Below, piece by piece: positions 34,539-49,500 of a DNA stretch of 64,000 nt (positions within the stretch are counted from its first letter, which is position 1; each line of letters starts with the position of its first letter). The notes beneath the pieces are model-generated. The model did not search any database and was not told where the DNA came from. It worked only from the letters and a program-made list of their open reading frames with translations. The DNA comes from Trichobilharzia szidati (Eukaryota > Platyhelminthes > Trematoda > Strigeidida > Schistosomatidae): contig OX235273.1 of NCBI GenBank assembly GCA_944472155.2, positions 102,632,582-102,696,581 of the forward strand, given 5' to 3'. Made by a program: the position numbers and the translations under genes.

Positions 34539-37500
34539 ATGATTAAGAAGCATTGCCTGATACTGCCGTTTGTTTGGACGTTGTTTCAATGTGAGTGATT
34601 ATCAGTAGTATCACGTACCTTTGTATTGAATGTATGACACTAAATTTGTATATGAGTCATAAGTCCCATGTTTGTTCAGTTGATGATACTGCGCTTGTTT
34701 GCCTCGAATTCACACGAGACACAATCAGGTCGTTGTGCAACCTCCTGTGTTTTGTTTTGACATGGTTGGACGAGAAAGATGACTGTTTTCAATGACACTG
34801 AATCGTTGATATCGAAAGATTACAGCTGGAAGTGCATCTGTGAGAGATTAATGATATTCTGCACCTCGTATTTTCGACACTACCAATTGTGATTTCATGA
34901 GTGAGGGACGAAATACCTCTGCCTGCCACCGCCATATTTTTCTCTTAACCTATCTATTTGTGTATCATTTGAGGTGCTTCCATTGAGCCAGTTATATTGG
35001 TCGTTGTTCTAGAAACGCAATTGTTCGTGCTTCAATATGAGACTACCTCGTTCAAACAGTCCAGAACTCTAACATTGAAGAGTATTTTATCTATCGTCTG
35101 TCGTGTAGCAATTAACTCTCCAAAAGACTCTAAGGACACAAATGGGTTCGAACTAAAAAGTCTACTTCAATTCGCTCAAATCAACCGTGGTTTTATGTGC
35201 CGAAGAAACAGCTCCAGCCACTGCTGCCCTGACTTGCTTGCTGTGTGACTTGTAATTTCAGTGATTCTGTATTGTTACCCTTCCCAATTTATCTGATATT
35301 CACTCCAGTGTTTTACTGATGTATATTATCACTGACAGGTGCTATTCATCTGTAATCAATCTGTGTTATTCATACGATTTTATTTTATTAGTAGTAATGT
35401 TGTTAATGACAATAATTCTTCAATTATTATTATCGGTTGAACGTGGAGAAAAAGAAGTTATGGTAAAGAGACTGCTTTGTTCATTCATCAGTCTTTTAAT
35501 TAGGCACCTGTAAATCAGAAATTTCACCCTCCTTTGTTTTCGCTTTTTTCAATTTTGTTACAGTGTCCAACGTGCTGTGCAATGAGTTATCTCCGGTACA
35601 AATCAGTAAGTCGTGCTTACAGTGTGGTGTAGACGACTTGAATTTCTTTTCGATTACGCTAAGTTGCTGCTGTGCAGACTGCTGAATCATGATTTTTTTC
35701 GCAGGAATCGAAGTTGACGAATAAACATCCTCGTGTATAACCATGTAATAACAAATGTTCACGTACAGAATACTAATGAAACGAGAGGAGATAGGAGACC
35801 TGATAACCGACCTTCCCCATCTACAATGATGTTCGTCTAGGTAGAGGGAAGCTAGAAATCTCTGATGGTTTGGTGATTGGGTCAATGTTAAGCAGGTTGT
35901 CCAATTTCCACTGAGTAAACTTAATCCAGATTTGAGGAATAAACACTTTCACCTCTGTAAGCATTCACTTGAAGTGTTCTCTATTCACTTAGATATGTTT
36001 CAAGTGGCGTAGACATCAAGGAATAGAAGTCATTCTCTCACATTCGCAGATATCACTTAGGCGATAATACGTGGTGTTCTACACCATGTAGCTCCAACTG
36101 ATTTCTATATCAGAATATGTTACATAAAGATGTCGTTAGCCTGACTCAGACATGACTAATTCATGAAACAGTGGGATGAGAGGAGATCTGACGAGCGAAT
36201 GCATATGTGTTCTGAGTTGAATATGCGACCTATCTGGCACATTTTCACTGAACTCCTTTCTCCACAGCCACTTTCAAGTGGTCCTTTGACTTCCAAAATG
36301 GTTCCAATTCCTCATAACAGCAAACAGTGAAACCAAGTTCTTAACAGTTATTATATTTGTCAACATTCTTCTCATTGTGCTTACTTCTTTTCTATCTTCT
36401 AGATGAATTGGACACGCTAGTCAAGCATTACGGTGAACTGTATGGCTATTACAAGACTGCTGAATGTGAGTGAGGTGAATTCTAGTATATTCAAGTGTTG
36501 GGTAGGAGTCGTTTGATTGATTTTCAGTTTGATCTCCGATTGATATTAGTTGGAGAAGCATTGAACAGTCCATGGGTTGCTTGACACCTATTTCATCCTC
36601 CTTCGACAATACTGATCCGTTCACACCCCATTACCCGTACAAAGACATTACTGAAGGCATACATGTTAATTGCAGAACCGAATGACAGTTCACTTATTGG
36701 TGCGGAATTCAATGGCTGACCAATAAGCTCTGACTTCTGCCTATTTGTCACATATATAACTCAACCATTAGATTCTCGGTGGGTTTAGTCGTGGATGTCT
36801 ACTACAAGACAGTCTCAAAACAAGATTGAAACTGCCGTCTGTGCTTTTGAATGCCTCTACGAATGACATCATTCACTGAGTGATCGAACTTGAAGTGATT
36901 CTAATGCACATGGAAGTTCAGACTTCATGCTGAATCGCCTTCTGTATCGTATGCAAATAATTCTCACACCTCACTAGCACACTTTTATTATGTATTTCGT
37001 TAAGTTCGTGTAATTTTTAATGATCGAAACCAACTAAATTGTGATCTGAACGCAGTGATACGACTGTTTAGGTATCCGAGTTTCCGTGGAGAGACGTCCA
37101 GTCACAAAACACTCCGAAGAGAGCAAAAGATGATTATTCCTCAGTAGATTTATGTGTGATTTTATTCAAAAATAGAACATGAAAAACTTCATATCTCCTC
37201 AAGGTACCTTCTTTATTACAAGATAAGTGCTACGAATCAAGTGGGACATTGTTAACACTGTGGAATCATGGCTCTGTCACGCACCAAACAATCCTCGTAG
37301 ACAGTTCAATCACTCAAACAAAATCTCGTCGTGAAGCAACACGTTACCAATATTACCACACAATCACAAAGAGAAGCAATAAGAATACAGATTCAACAAG
37401 GTACAATACAATTAATACTGATCAAATTAAAATATGATATTGCAGTTTGGGAGGAGCACGGATAATCATTACAACGTTTGTTGAATCGTCCAAATAAGTG

Positions 37501-40500
37501 TGAATACTGTAGTTATACGGATCAGGAGGGATTCTATGAACAGGTCTTCTGCCACAGGGATTGTTTGTGAAATATTTGACTGTAATATTTTGTTTTACAG
37601 GCCTAGCATTATTGGCAGTCAGAACACCAGAAATCAATTGGAATGTGACGGATTTTAACGATGGTGAGATTTTCAAGCTAATTTCAGTAATAATAATGAT
37701 GGTCATAATAACAGTGATCTTTTATTCAATGACAACCTACTAATATTTGTGTAATGACGCGAGAGATTGGAGAGCAGAGTGAAAGATTTCTTACATTGAG
37801 AATTGTTCTGAGTTTGGCACTCGAGCAATTGTTCTAAGTTTGATCACGGATTGATGTCAGGTAGTGGGAACCAGTGACAACGACCTGTAAGTGCCAGGCA
37901 GTAGTTTCACCCTAGTTTGGTATTTTGTGGCTCATCCTGCAACTAAATTGCGCTGAAGTTCGAACTTCAGTGGATGCGTACTGACAATGAGTGCCAATCT
38001 CCGATGAAAGAGCTGTCCAGTACTAGTGACTGGTTTTAAATCTTTCTTTAACTGACATCAATCTGCGAACAAGCTTGAATCAAGTCACTACAAACCTAGT
38101 CCTGAACATTTCTCCTATAATTTACGGCGATTCTGTTGCAAGTTAACAGTAAAATATCGAAGTATTATTACCAGAAAACAGTGGTATGTTTTGGCAGAAC
38201 TGTTTATTCATTTCATGAATGATCTACATCCACATGTGAATGTAGAACACTTAGTTCAGCGAAGAGTCTCTCGTTTGCCGATTTCACTTTCCTAATCAGT
38301 TGTACCAACGTCACAATTATATAAAATATAGTTTCCACAAAAGAGGCCAGATAACAACGAGAGTGATTCGTTGTCAAAGTCATGGTTTTCAATATCATTC
38401 AGTGTTATAACAGCAGCTAAATGAGAACATCTGAATTGCGTATTAGAATGATGGATAATTCATATAAATGATTTACAATCATTATGCGTAAACGAACAAA
38501 GGTTATTGTGGTTTCAAATGTGAGTTCGTAGGGAACACAAAAGATAATAACAGTTGAAAAATGAAACAAATCAAGAAGGTTGTGGGCATGCAGGTGAATG
38601 TGGTTGAATAATTATTTCTTTTTGTATGCAGAACTTCGGTTTCTCTGTCTGAGTGGCTAGAACTTCGTCAAAGTGTAGATGAGACAAAAGCGTACCACCT
38701 TTGGCAGTTGATTGTTCTTCATTTTGTAGATTACGTCGAAGGCGGAGTTTGTTGCGATAGATGACGACTGTTTGATCAAGTGTTCAACTATCGTAGTCTT
38801 CATAGATCCACTATTGCTATCAATATGACAACTCAACACTTCCGTCGTCTCCATTTCACACCCTTTGTATTTTTCTGCGTCCAACCTGAAACCTACCAAC
38901 AGCCGTTAGGAACCGAACTCGGCACTACAAGCGTGGTTTGCAAGTATTCTACTGCCAAACTACTAACGCATATCACACAATGACACAGTATTATTTACTG
39001 GGCGACTTCTTCATTTTTTTATTTCAAGGTTGACTACAAATTGGTATCAGTTAGAGAGACACTGAAAACCACCAATGAGTACCGAACAGCTGACTGTCAC
39101 GTCCTAGTTTGGGACTCATTGGCAGAAGGCGAACCACTGGGATGGGACTTCAGCAAATCCTGACCATTCAGTCACTGAAACCTGTTTTCAGCTCAATTCT
39201 CATCGCCCTGTTGATTGACTCGACCGAGATGTTCCACTTCTGTTTACATGTCGGCTCTCCTGCTCCGGATGCTTCGAAGATGTCTTAGGACTCAGCCTGA
39301 AGCAATTTGTTGAATGGTGACTAGCAGTGGAGTGCAGGATGCATATTCCGAGTTATTTGAGATTCGTAATCAGGATTCTGAACAATCAGAGATTGTCTCC
39401 AGAACAAAGTTATCCAGTTTGTGATATTGTCTCATCATGTGTGTGATATAGATTTCTATGGAATTACATGTTCACACCACAGCCTGTCGATTTCACACAT
39501 CTGCTGAGATTATTCTCATATTGGTGTTGAAAATGTCATTGTTTCTGTCTTTCAGTTATACACGACACCAAGAAGCCGATATTTGCGAAAACTGCCCTGG
39601 AGTATGTGAACAGTGAGTACTAGTGATGACTGTCAATGAATTGAAAGCATAATGCACCATTCAATAATGCTAATCACGTTTATCATGAGACCATAAAACC
39701 GTCCTACTACTGATCGACTCTAGTGAGTACCTGTAGAACACTTGCATCAACAAAGAGTAGGGCTTGTTAGCTACCTAGATCAAAGTGATCTGAACACCAT
39801 CGAATGACCATTCATCGGCTTCTGGTGGAGAGGTCATCATCGATGTGATCAATTTGACTCAGCGCAAACCACATGATCTTTGGTTGGCTATTTTTTTTTT
39901 GATTACAGCTTCAGTCCACACCGTATTTTCGGTAAAGGTATGGAATTTTCAGCATGTGATATCGGTAACCCAAATATTGCAGGCCGACCATAGATAACAG
40001 GTGTGCGTCGGCAGGGGATCAAACCCCGGACCATGTGCACGGTCGGCGAGAGTCCTAACCACTCTGCCACCGACGCGAGCTGGTAATAAATCAAATCAAA
40101 TATGCATTCTACACAGTTTGAGTAGGTGAAATTTCACCGCTTAGTTTTCTTGAGAAACGGAAATTATTCACCAATCCACTAAATGTGAGTGTGTGATATG
40201 CTTGATATCATAAATCGTGATCAGTGAAGTGAATGGAAATATGCGCGAATATTCACCTGTAACTTGTGTAAACTATGATTTGATTTCCAAAATGCTTATT
40301 GTGAGGCTCAATCAGTAGATATGTCTTCCACCGTGACAATTACATACACATATCTGTCCAACTACACCTCATCTTTATCTTTTATCCAAATGACTCATGA
40401 ATGATATTTTCATTTGATTACAGAACTGAAAAACGACTCTAATTGGATGAAAGTAAACGGATTGTCTGAGTTGCATGACGAATTAACGGGTATGATTTAT

Positions 40501-43500
40501 TTTCAGAATAACGTCCTATAACATGACTGAGACTAGGCAACCTTGAAATTTTAAACTAACAAGTGGAGACATTGACATGAGAACTCCTTGGAAAGAAATC
40601 GTCTGGAAACTGAGATTCTTTCACAGTCAAACTACTTCTCCAGTTTGATTAACAAATATTTGATATCGGTTTGATGACCATTCAAAAGCATCTAGGAGAA
40701 CTGAACAGGTGTTTTGTTGTAGTTCGGTATTGTTCAACAGCTTGCAGTGTAGTTCCTGTGCTCGAAATTTGGTGACCTGCTTAGACCTTGTGCTACTAAA
40801 CAATCCTCCATCATTATACTGCATCTAATTTCACGAGGACTTCAACTCTTCAAGACACCTGGTTTCATGATCTATATGATGAAAATTGAGTCTGTCTCAA
40901 TTGTTTCACACCACTCAGACAAGATCGGTGTAGCTCTGGAAAACGTGGCGTTGGCGTTGCAACCCTTATCTATACTCAGTGGTGGTCCACAAACAGTAAC
41001 GGATGTTTCAGATTCTCAAATGATAAAATCAACTGCATTACTGTGACATGTCGACCGAAGCACCTGTCTGTCTGAGTACAATTTCAACTATATTTCGAAC
41101 ACTTATATTGAGCCTGGTTGTAGTCTCTGAGAACTAAGCTCATTTGCTGATGAATTCACTTCTTTCATTACCACCTTCCATGCCAACTCTTTTTCAGTAG
41201 AGACTGGAGATTTGAGTTCCCGTGACTGCACTTTGCCTTTATAATTAGTTCATGAAAATGTTGTTTCTGTGATTCTAGTGTGGTAGATGGCACTGCAGCT
41301 GGACTAAGTTGATTATTGAATTCCTTGAAATATGTGTTTCCTCCGATATTACTCAATCTCTACTTTGACAGTTTGATGGTTCTTGTGTTCTACCCATGCT
41401 CTTTTATTTGTTAACCTCATTCTTGACTGGGTTACATAAGAAAGACCTTTCGACATTTTAGGGGACAGTATGCGCTGTTGTTATGCCCATTAAGATGTCA
41501 TCAAACCCGAATGTTTATACTGTTGTATGTAGACACGAGGAATCACATACAAAATCAGTGAATATTATCTTGTCAGACTCTGAGTTACCTCTTTATACAC
41601 AACTCTACCATCCCACTTCATCAGGTAGAACTAGAAGCAACCATAAAAATCTCTATGCTCCGACGACTGACTATGAAACTCTGCAAAACTAAGCTTTGAA
41701 AATTATTCCTTGTACACAGAAATCTCACGTTTTCCAATGGAACTACCTCAACGATAAATTCTATTGTCACTTCCCTATGACCTATTCAGAAATGTTCACA
41801 CATCTCATTTATTCACAGTCTGTGTCTCCACTTCAAAGTGATGCAATGCGAGATTTATACACACTTTGGAACGTGAACGTGTTAGATGAGCTTAGTGGGT
41901 ATATAATGTGTCTGCATTTATCTGCTGCTCAGGTTTCTCCAAAATTGCTCAAAATTACCGCGGTGAGTTTATTGATATATCCGATAAGTCTATACATGTA
42001 TAGGAATATGCGAATGAATGTATGTATCTTAGATAGATATTAAGATAGATAAATCGATGACAAATGCATACATACATAGATAGATACATAGATGGATAGA
42101 TAGAGAATTTCTGCAAGGGCATACCTCATCACGTACTTCCCGTTCTAATTTCTGTGTGTTTGTTATTTCCAGATCATATTGCTTCAGAAGAAATTGGTTC
42201 CAAATTGGGGGACAAAAAATCGAAAATTGACCTAACTACAGGTAGCTTTTGATCTCTGTGAGGAAGCATTTTCCATTATTGGTATCCAGTATAGTGGTAG
42301 TTAGACCAAATTTTGATTTCCCTCTCCACTTCATCACTGTTCTACACAATCATGGTATCTGGATAGTATCATGGAGATCCTGACTCTGAAGATATTCAAC
42401 TTCCTGGCATTCCATGCACATACTAAAAATAATTCCATGTGGAATGCTGACTTTAACACTTGCAATTCAACAGGTATCTGGATTAACAACTAGTGCTGCA
42501 GACGATGTAACTCGGTAGATGCTGAACACGATTCATATGCCCATATCGAATCAACAATGCATCCGACTACTTCGGTGAATTTACTCAAAGCAGAATTCAA
42601 TACAAATTAACCCAACTATATAAGCCTAAGTCAGCAGCGACATACATAGTATAGTCATCTGCGCTCAACAGCATCATGCCACCTATATACTCTAAATCAA
42701 TCCACTCATCCATTACAGCTAGGATATGACCAGTCTCAGATCAATAACAATATCCTCAACAATGCCTAACCTAATTGTGACAGTAGGTGTTATTTGAAAA
42801 CACACTGTTGCACATCGTCTGTTCATATCGTGCCTCTGAATAAGTGACATGTGAAGTGATTTGTTACGTGGTGACTAGTAGTAGAAACCAAGATGCACAT
42901 TTCATGCAATTTGAGAACCTTCATTTGGAAGTGCATGCATTCTGCATTTGGTGACAGTGTTTCTACTGAGACACCATAGTGTCATTTACTGTTCCACTTG
43001 GGCCACGAGACAGAGCCGCCTCTTGTGCAACGGGCATCAGCTATGTCATGTTTTGAGTGAATTTCGATTTTCCGGTTGACTGATTGGACTGAAATATTCA
43101 ACCAATGGAGAGTGTGGGCACGCCCAAATGACGAGTTCTGAATAAGACGAGATAAGCATCATGGATTCGATCGCTATTCACCACCCACCGAATCACATCA
43201 ACTTAATCCATAATTTTCGTCAGAGCGTCTCTATCAAGAGTCGACATAGAGACAAAGGTCGAACTTTTCTGCCCGATCAATCAACAGGAAAATCGAGATC
43301 AACTCAAAGTAGACATTTGGTTACGCGTAAATAAGAATTCGTGTTTCTGTGGAAAATGCTGTGTCTGACACTGTACACTAATAATGCTTTGCAGTCTTTG
43401 ATAACTTCACGAAATCTCTTGAAAATGCATGGAAGGCTAGAAAGGATCTGTATACAACAGCAGGTTAGTCGACATGGCATTGCTCTTCTTGTTGTCGTTG

Positions 43501-46500
43501 TTTCAAAGATATTCAATGTAAATGATAACAGAATTGTCAGAGATTATGTTCCCATTTTTTGTTCTGTGCTTATTCATGATGCTGACAATAAGTGCGACAG
43601 TCATTAAGAATACACAGGTCGACAAAGAGATCTCCTCTTGTAACTTCTATTCACAGCTCACTGGTTTATTGAGGGTTGGTGTATGCAGTGTTAATTAACA
43701 ACACAAGTCACTTGGTAGGAAATTCAATCAGAGTGTATGACGAATAACAATGTATGAAGCAGCACTCAAAAGGGTTACGTGATTGCGGTGGTTGTCAAGT
43801 AATACGTTGAACGATGAGTAAACACTTGGAAATGGTTGAGTGGGAAACAAGAGAACTAAGACTTGAAAACACGCCAGAGAAATGGACTGACTACATAGAG
43901 TCTGGAAAGTACTACGACACAATGCAGTTCATTGGTGATAATGTCTATCAGCTTAGTTGAAAAGATGTAAGACAGTAACACAATTCAGCGAAGTCTTTCA
44001 AGTGAGAATAGGAGCAAGACAACACTAAATAATGTGGTCAACAATATTTCTGATTGTGTTGAACTGAATCACTCGGCACACTGCAGAATGTGCAAATAAA
44101 TAAATATGTTGGATGGAAAAGAAGACTCTGCAATATTTGGAACGTGTGGAAGATTATCGCTGAATGTCACCGAAATTTCAAGAATAACAGGCGATGACCA
44201 ACGATTTCGCAGAAGTGGTAGGAAGTGAAGACAGGATCTCGAATGAAAGCAGAGAAGGCGGATTTCATGAAGACAGGCTACTAACCAACCAACCAATCAA
44301 CAATAAACAACACCAGTCAGTATCAGTGAGAGGAATTTGAAAGAGATCACTGCCTTCACTCAGTCAGCCAGACAATGTGGTTTCAACAACAAGGAGTCTC
44401 ATATATGACGATGTTAAAGTCAGTCAGGATCGGAAGGGCGATACAGAACTTCATGATTCTGAAGTCAGTTTGGAAATCTACTTCACTCATCATAATGAAC
44501 AAAATTTTGATTTCAACAGCAATATTGACTCAGTTCTTCTAAATAGTTCGGCGACTTGACATGCGTTTCATGACAGCATTCCCAACAGACTGCTGCAGAC
44601 TTTGATCAGAATGCGATTCTTTCGCTCCTTACTAAAGGTGAGTCGGATAGAAAGAATTTTTGTTGTTTATTTTATTCGTCGTTTGTGCTTTGAGTAGGAG
44701 ATACGTTGTCAAACGCAATCTTTTAACTTCCAATAACTGTTGTACTTTCTACATTGTGAGATACCTGGCCTCACGTTGATACTTCCACTTTCTCCTAGCT
44801 GAAAATCAGCTGAGTGAGGCAGAGTTGTACGTCGACCGGAAGTTGAAACAGGGACCACATACACATTTGGCGTGGATTCCAGCATTCAACCACTGAATAA
44901 GCAGCAAGCAACTCTGAAAACATACTCACCAATAGCCTATTGTTCATTGAATATTCTGGAGTAAATGAGATGAGTGGGACACACGGTGAAGAGACCGTCG
45001 AATAAAATGACGCAGCAGCCTATCACTCGAGTGTCAACCGGAATGGAGACATGTTTAAATGAAAGTTACGAACATGAGAGATCTCTTCGCTAACTTAAGA
45101 GTTCCTAATCACACGACATAGTAGTAGGAGCAGTACTTATATACTGAAGGCACCTGTGGAGAAGAATAATTAGCCAAGCATTTATTTGAGAAGGACATGC
45201 ATTTTGTATGTCGGATATTTGTCAGTGAACATTTTTTTCAGCTGAATGGTTGTTAGATCGTACTCTTCACAGGACAGTGATAATAGTAGTAGTATTTGTA
45301 GTAGTGGCAGCATGAGCAGGTATATAAAATGGAGTTTCCAATCAGTGGGAAATACAGTCAATTAGTTGCTTGATATGAATGAGTTTTAACTCTACACTGG
45401 AACACCAATCCAATTAAGCCTAATTGCTTAGACCTCCTCATCACACAAAAATGCACGAAATACTTCGAAAATTTTGACCATTCTTCTTTTTAATGCCAGA
45501 AATCTCAGTGACTTGGAAACACTCAACAATTGTGACTGTCGACTCACAATTATCAGTTTCGATCATATACTCTCCTATGAAATAAATTTCACAAAACATA
45601 TTCTAAGTCTACTCATTTTCATTGTGTGTTTTTTGAACTGTGAGATACATTCATGATGTTTTTTATTGACAGCTGTGAACTTTGCAACTGCAAACCAGCT
45701 GGTGAATCCTAAAATCATTAATGAAAGTGAGTTGACAGAAATAAGGGAAGTGTACGTGTATTTGTTTGATCACATTGAATTTCTTGCGATTATTTAGAGG
45801 TATGATTTCAGCCTACACCAGTCAGGTAATCATTCGGAGTAAGCAGGGTGTACTGGACAAACGTTGCCTCCCATTCCAGTACTCTTGAGCAGTACGCACC
45901 TACCGAGTTTCATTCCAAAGAGCTTTCGGTTACAAGACGTAGTTGTAGTTCTTTCCGCTACTGCGAACTGACCCAATGATCCGTGAATTCCAACTTCTAT
46001 CAATAGTAGTAAAGTAAATGACTAATTTGTGATCTTGAGTATGAGGTGTTTTATTTTCTCTTCCTACCATGTGTTGATGGTTGTTTTGCAAGTGAGATTA
46101 CAGTGAATCCTTGTTTTAGTGGGATGCATCGTTAACCGAATGAATGACTGTCGTTCAGTTACCTGCAGTGATGACTAACAGGCAGTAGTGCTTGTGTGGA
46201 AGGGAAGTGAAGATCATCACAAAGATGCTTCTATACTGACCAGATTTGACTTTTGTCTCCTAGCGACGAATATGTCTGATGTTTTCGAGGATATACAAGA
46301 AAGACGTTTCTCAGATATGTACTGTGCTGAGTGCAAACAAATCCGAATTTATTCAGCTTTCTTAGTAGACTTCGAAGAAGATGTCGAAGGTAGATGGATT
46401 ACTGAATGATTTCAGTTTTGAATAACCATCCTCATGAAAGATTTATATGAAGTAATAATGTATTCATCTACAGTGTGAGAAGTGTGGAACTATTGAAATG

Positions 46501-49500
46501 TATGCGAGCGAAAATTGCGCATATGATGTAGGATACCGGAAGAAGAGTATATATTATGCAATAAACTCTGCTGAGAGTTCCGTACACTTTCTAAACACTG
46601 TCCTGAACAACGCTGTTATTATTGGTAGTATTTTTACTTAACTCGGTGGGACCGACGAGTTGCTCGGGTTTCACTAAAGAGAAGATCTGGTGTGCCATGT
46701 CACCCAACAATCTAATCAGCCTGTGTCCGATCCATCTACACTTTCTTCTACATATTTGCTGAGTAATAAGTTCTTGATTGGTTCGTTGCGAGAGTTTCTT
46801 TGTGCTTATCATTGCAGTCTGGTCATAGGGTCAGCAAACGCAGCTGTTGATAACTTTCTTCATAGCGCGTTTGAAATTATTTTGACGACACACCAAATCC
46901 CTCAGGACTATATAGAATTGACTTCAAGTCAGTGTTAGGAATCCAAATTGCGTTCTTCATGCTGGGTGCAGCGGAATTCTAAACTGATTTCAAAGTTCTA
47001 AAGGTGTCCTTAATCTTTCCGTTTCTGAATATCTTTGACACCTGGCTAATATCCATGACATCTTGTTGGCTTCAGCCTTGAAATTTGAAATTTTCTTGAA
47101 ATTAAACATAAATCATCGTCCAAGTCCGAACCTTCCCGCGTCAACATATTGGTGCAATCTGCCTCCTGCCTCTACTTCACAGGATTCGTCGAGATTTCCG
47201 TTGTGGATCACCTGACACATGGTATTGACATATAGGTGTTGAGTGTGGTTGGTAAATGTCTCTGACATTGCACTGCATAGTGTGGAAGTAGTTTCCGTTT
47301 TTACTTCGAACGCTTTTTGAAAGTCGATCCAGTTGAGACGGAGATTTGACCATCAGTTTATGCTCTGTTCAATGACGATGCACAGAGTTGTCATTGATCT
47401 GCTTCTCATCAGTCCAGTCTATTGATGGTGAAGTTGTACATCCACTGCATCTTTTATTCCCTCCTGAAGGATTTGTTTATTCAATTGTATGAATTATAAT
47501 GCTACGATTTTATTGCTTGGCGGTAAAGTTTCCATATATCTGTGGTCAGTGTCTGGTAATGCGTCACTCCTACTGCGCGTGTCGCGCGCAGATTCACCGA
47601 ACAGATGCTCAGCGATCACGTTTCCCTTCCACATACGTAAAAAACATTTCAGACATGTTGCTCTGTTCCATCCTACTGGGCAACTCTATATATCATGCAA
47701 TAAATTCTGCTGAGAATTCCGTACACTTTCTAAACACTGTCAAGAACTGTGCTACTATTATTGGTAGTATTTTCACTTGACTCGGTGGGACCCACGATGG
47801 TGTGATGTGCCATGTCAAACGACAGTCTAATCAGCTTGTGTCCGATCCATCTTCACTTTCTCTTTTATATTTTCTATTTGAAATGCTTTTGAAGACACAC
47901 ATCTTTTGATTTAATGTCAGACATGAATAATTTTCTTCGAAACGATGAGAAGACGCAACTAATACGTTGAATAACTGAGGTCATGAAATCAAAAGAAACA
48001 GAGCAGAAACATCAGTGATAAGTATATCTCCATTAAAATTCATTAGGAAAATGTGTAAAGCTCGAAATATCAGTCCTAACATAAATAAGAAATGATTTAA
48101 GCCGTGTACAGTTTTACCAAGGAAGGAAGAAACATTTGAAATTCTATGTAGGTTTCCGACAAAAGGCGATATGAGAATGTGGCTGCCACTGAAATCTACA
48201 AAATCACTCAAAGACAAACTCTGCACGCTGATAGAGGCTGTTCACTCAATTAGAGGCGAGTAATTCCATGTGCACAAAGCAGCTTATAGTGACTTCAATG
48301 TCAGCTATACAGGTGCGGCCAGTGCAATTGGTCTCAGTCAGTCAGGAAGTCGAATCACACGCATTCAGTTCAATGGAGAATCACTGACCTGAGTAAGGCA
48401 GACTGTCCTAAGAGAATAAGTCATCAATCACAATGCATTCACTGGAAGATTGTCGATTACACATTTCACTGGTTTCATTGCAAACGTGTACTGAGTTCCT
48501 ACAGAGTAAATGACACATATGTAAGTGTTTGTCTAATGTACATACACAAATACAATATTAACACCTCATGCCAACAAACACCCAATTTTACACGTTTACT
48601 CAAACCTACAAACCATTAAATTCAAATTTCACCTAACAATATTGAAATGACACTCTCATTCGAATTGACGTCTGCTCTTCATTAGGTGAACTAATTGCCG
48701 AAGAATACTTGGCGGAAACTATGGAAAAGAAATTCGTGCATTCAAGAGGTAAACAAATGTTTGAACAAATGTTGCATTTCAAACACGCAATCCACTTTAT
48801 TTTCTCGAAACATGCAGTAGCAATCATTTGGGCTAGTTCATCGTGAGTGGTTGAGAGGACTGTCGAGTGGCTGAGGATGTTGCCTATTAAAACGATGAGA
48901 GCTCCTCCACTAAACCATTAAGCTCAGTGAACACAATTACACGAGAAACACTCATCCAACGTGGATTTATTATCCTACCATAATGCCTAATTTCTACTCC
49001 CACATTAACTACAACACCTGAGTGAGTAATTTATCAGACATGATGAATAATCAGCCTCTCTTGCACCTGCCTATGCATGCGTTCGGAATGAGCAATAATA
49101 TGTGTACATGGAGAACACACATTTCATGTTGACTGTTTGGTAGGATTATCTTGCAGTTTGATTCATTTCATTTTATCTCTCCTTGTCCAGATAATGTTGA
49201 GGAGAAATGTTTGCGAATGTCAGGAATGCAACTAGATCGAAATGGTAAGTCCCAGTTTGTTTGGTTGTTGATGTCTAATTGCCAAATCGCTGCGTCAACT
49301 GACCAGCAACACCAGCAACGTCATCAGATATCACCGCCACCTGCACTGCGATCAATTTACTGTTTATGGTTTAATGTGATATCTGCGATTCCTGATTGTC
49401 ACCATGAAATCTTCTTGCGACTGATATGCAAGGGTGAATAAGAGTGTTTGTAGTGAATCTGGATTCGTCCTGTTAGCATAGTAGTACCTGTTCTGCTCAA

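Noticed and set aside
39903..40094. 63-codon minus-strand ORF with SVAEWLG start
   Set aside because: It is a translation through the tRNA-like SINE head and body, not a gene. The same reading recurs at the 54942 copy.
42028..42106. CRISPR-like array
   Set aside because: It is a GATA/CATA microsatellite without unique spacers, in a eukaryotic intron.
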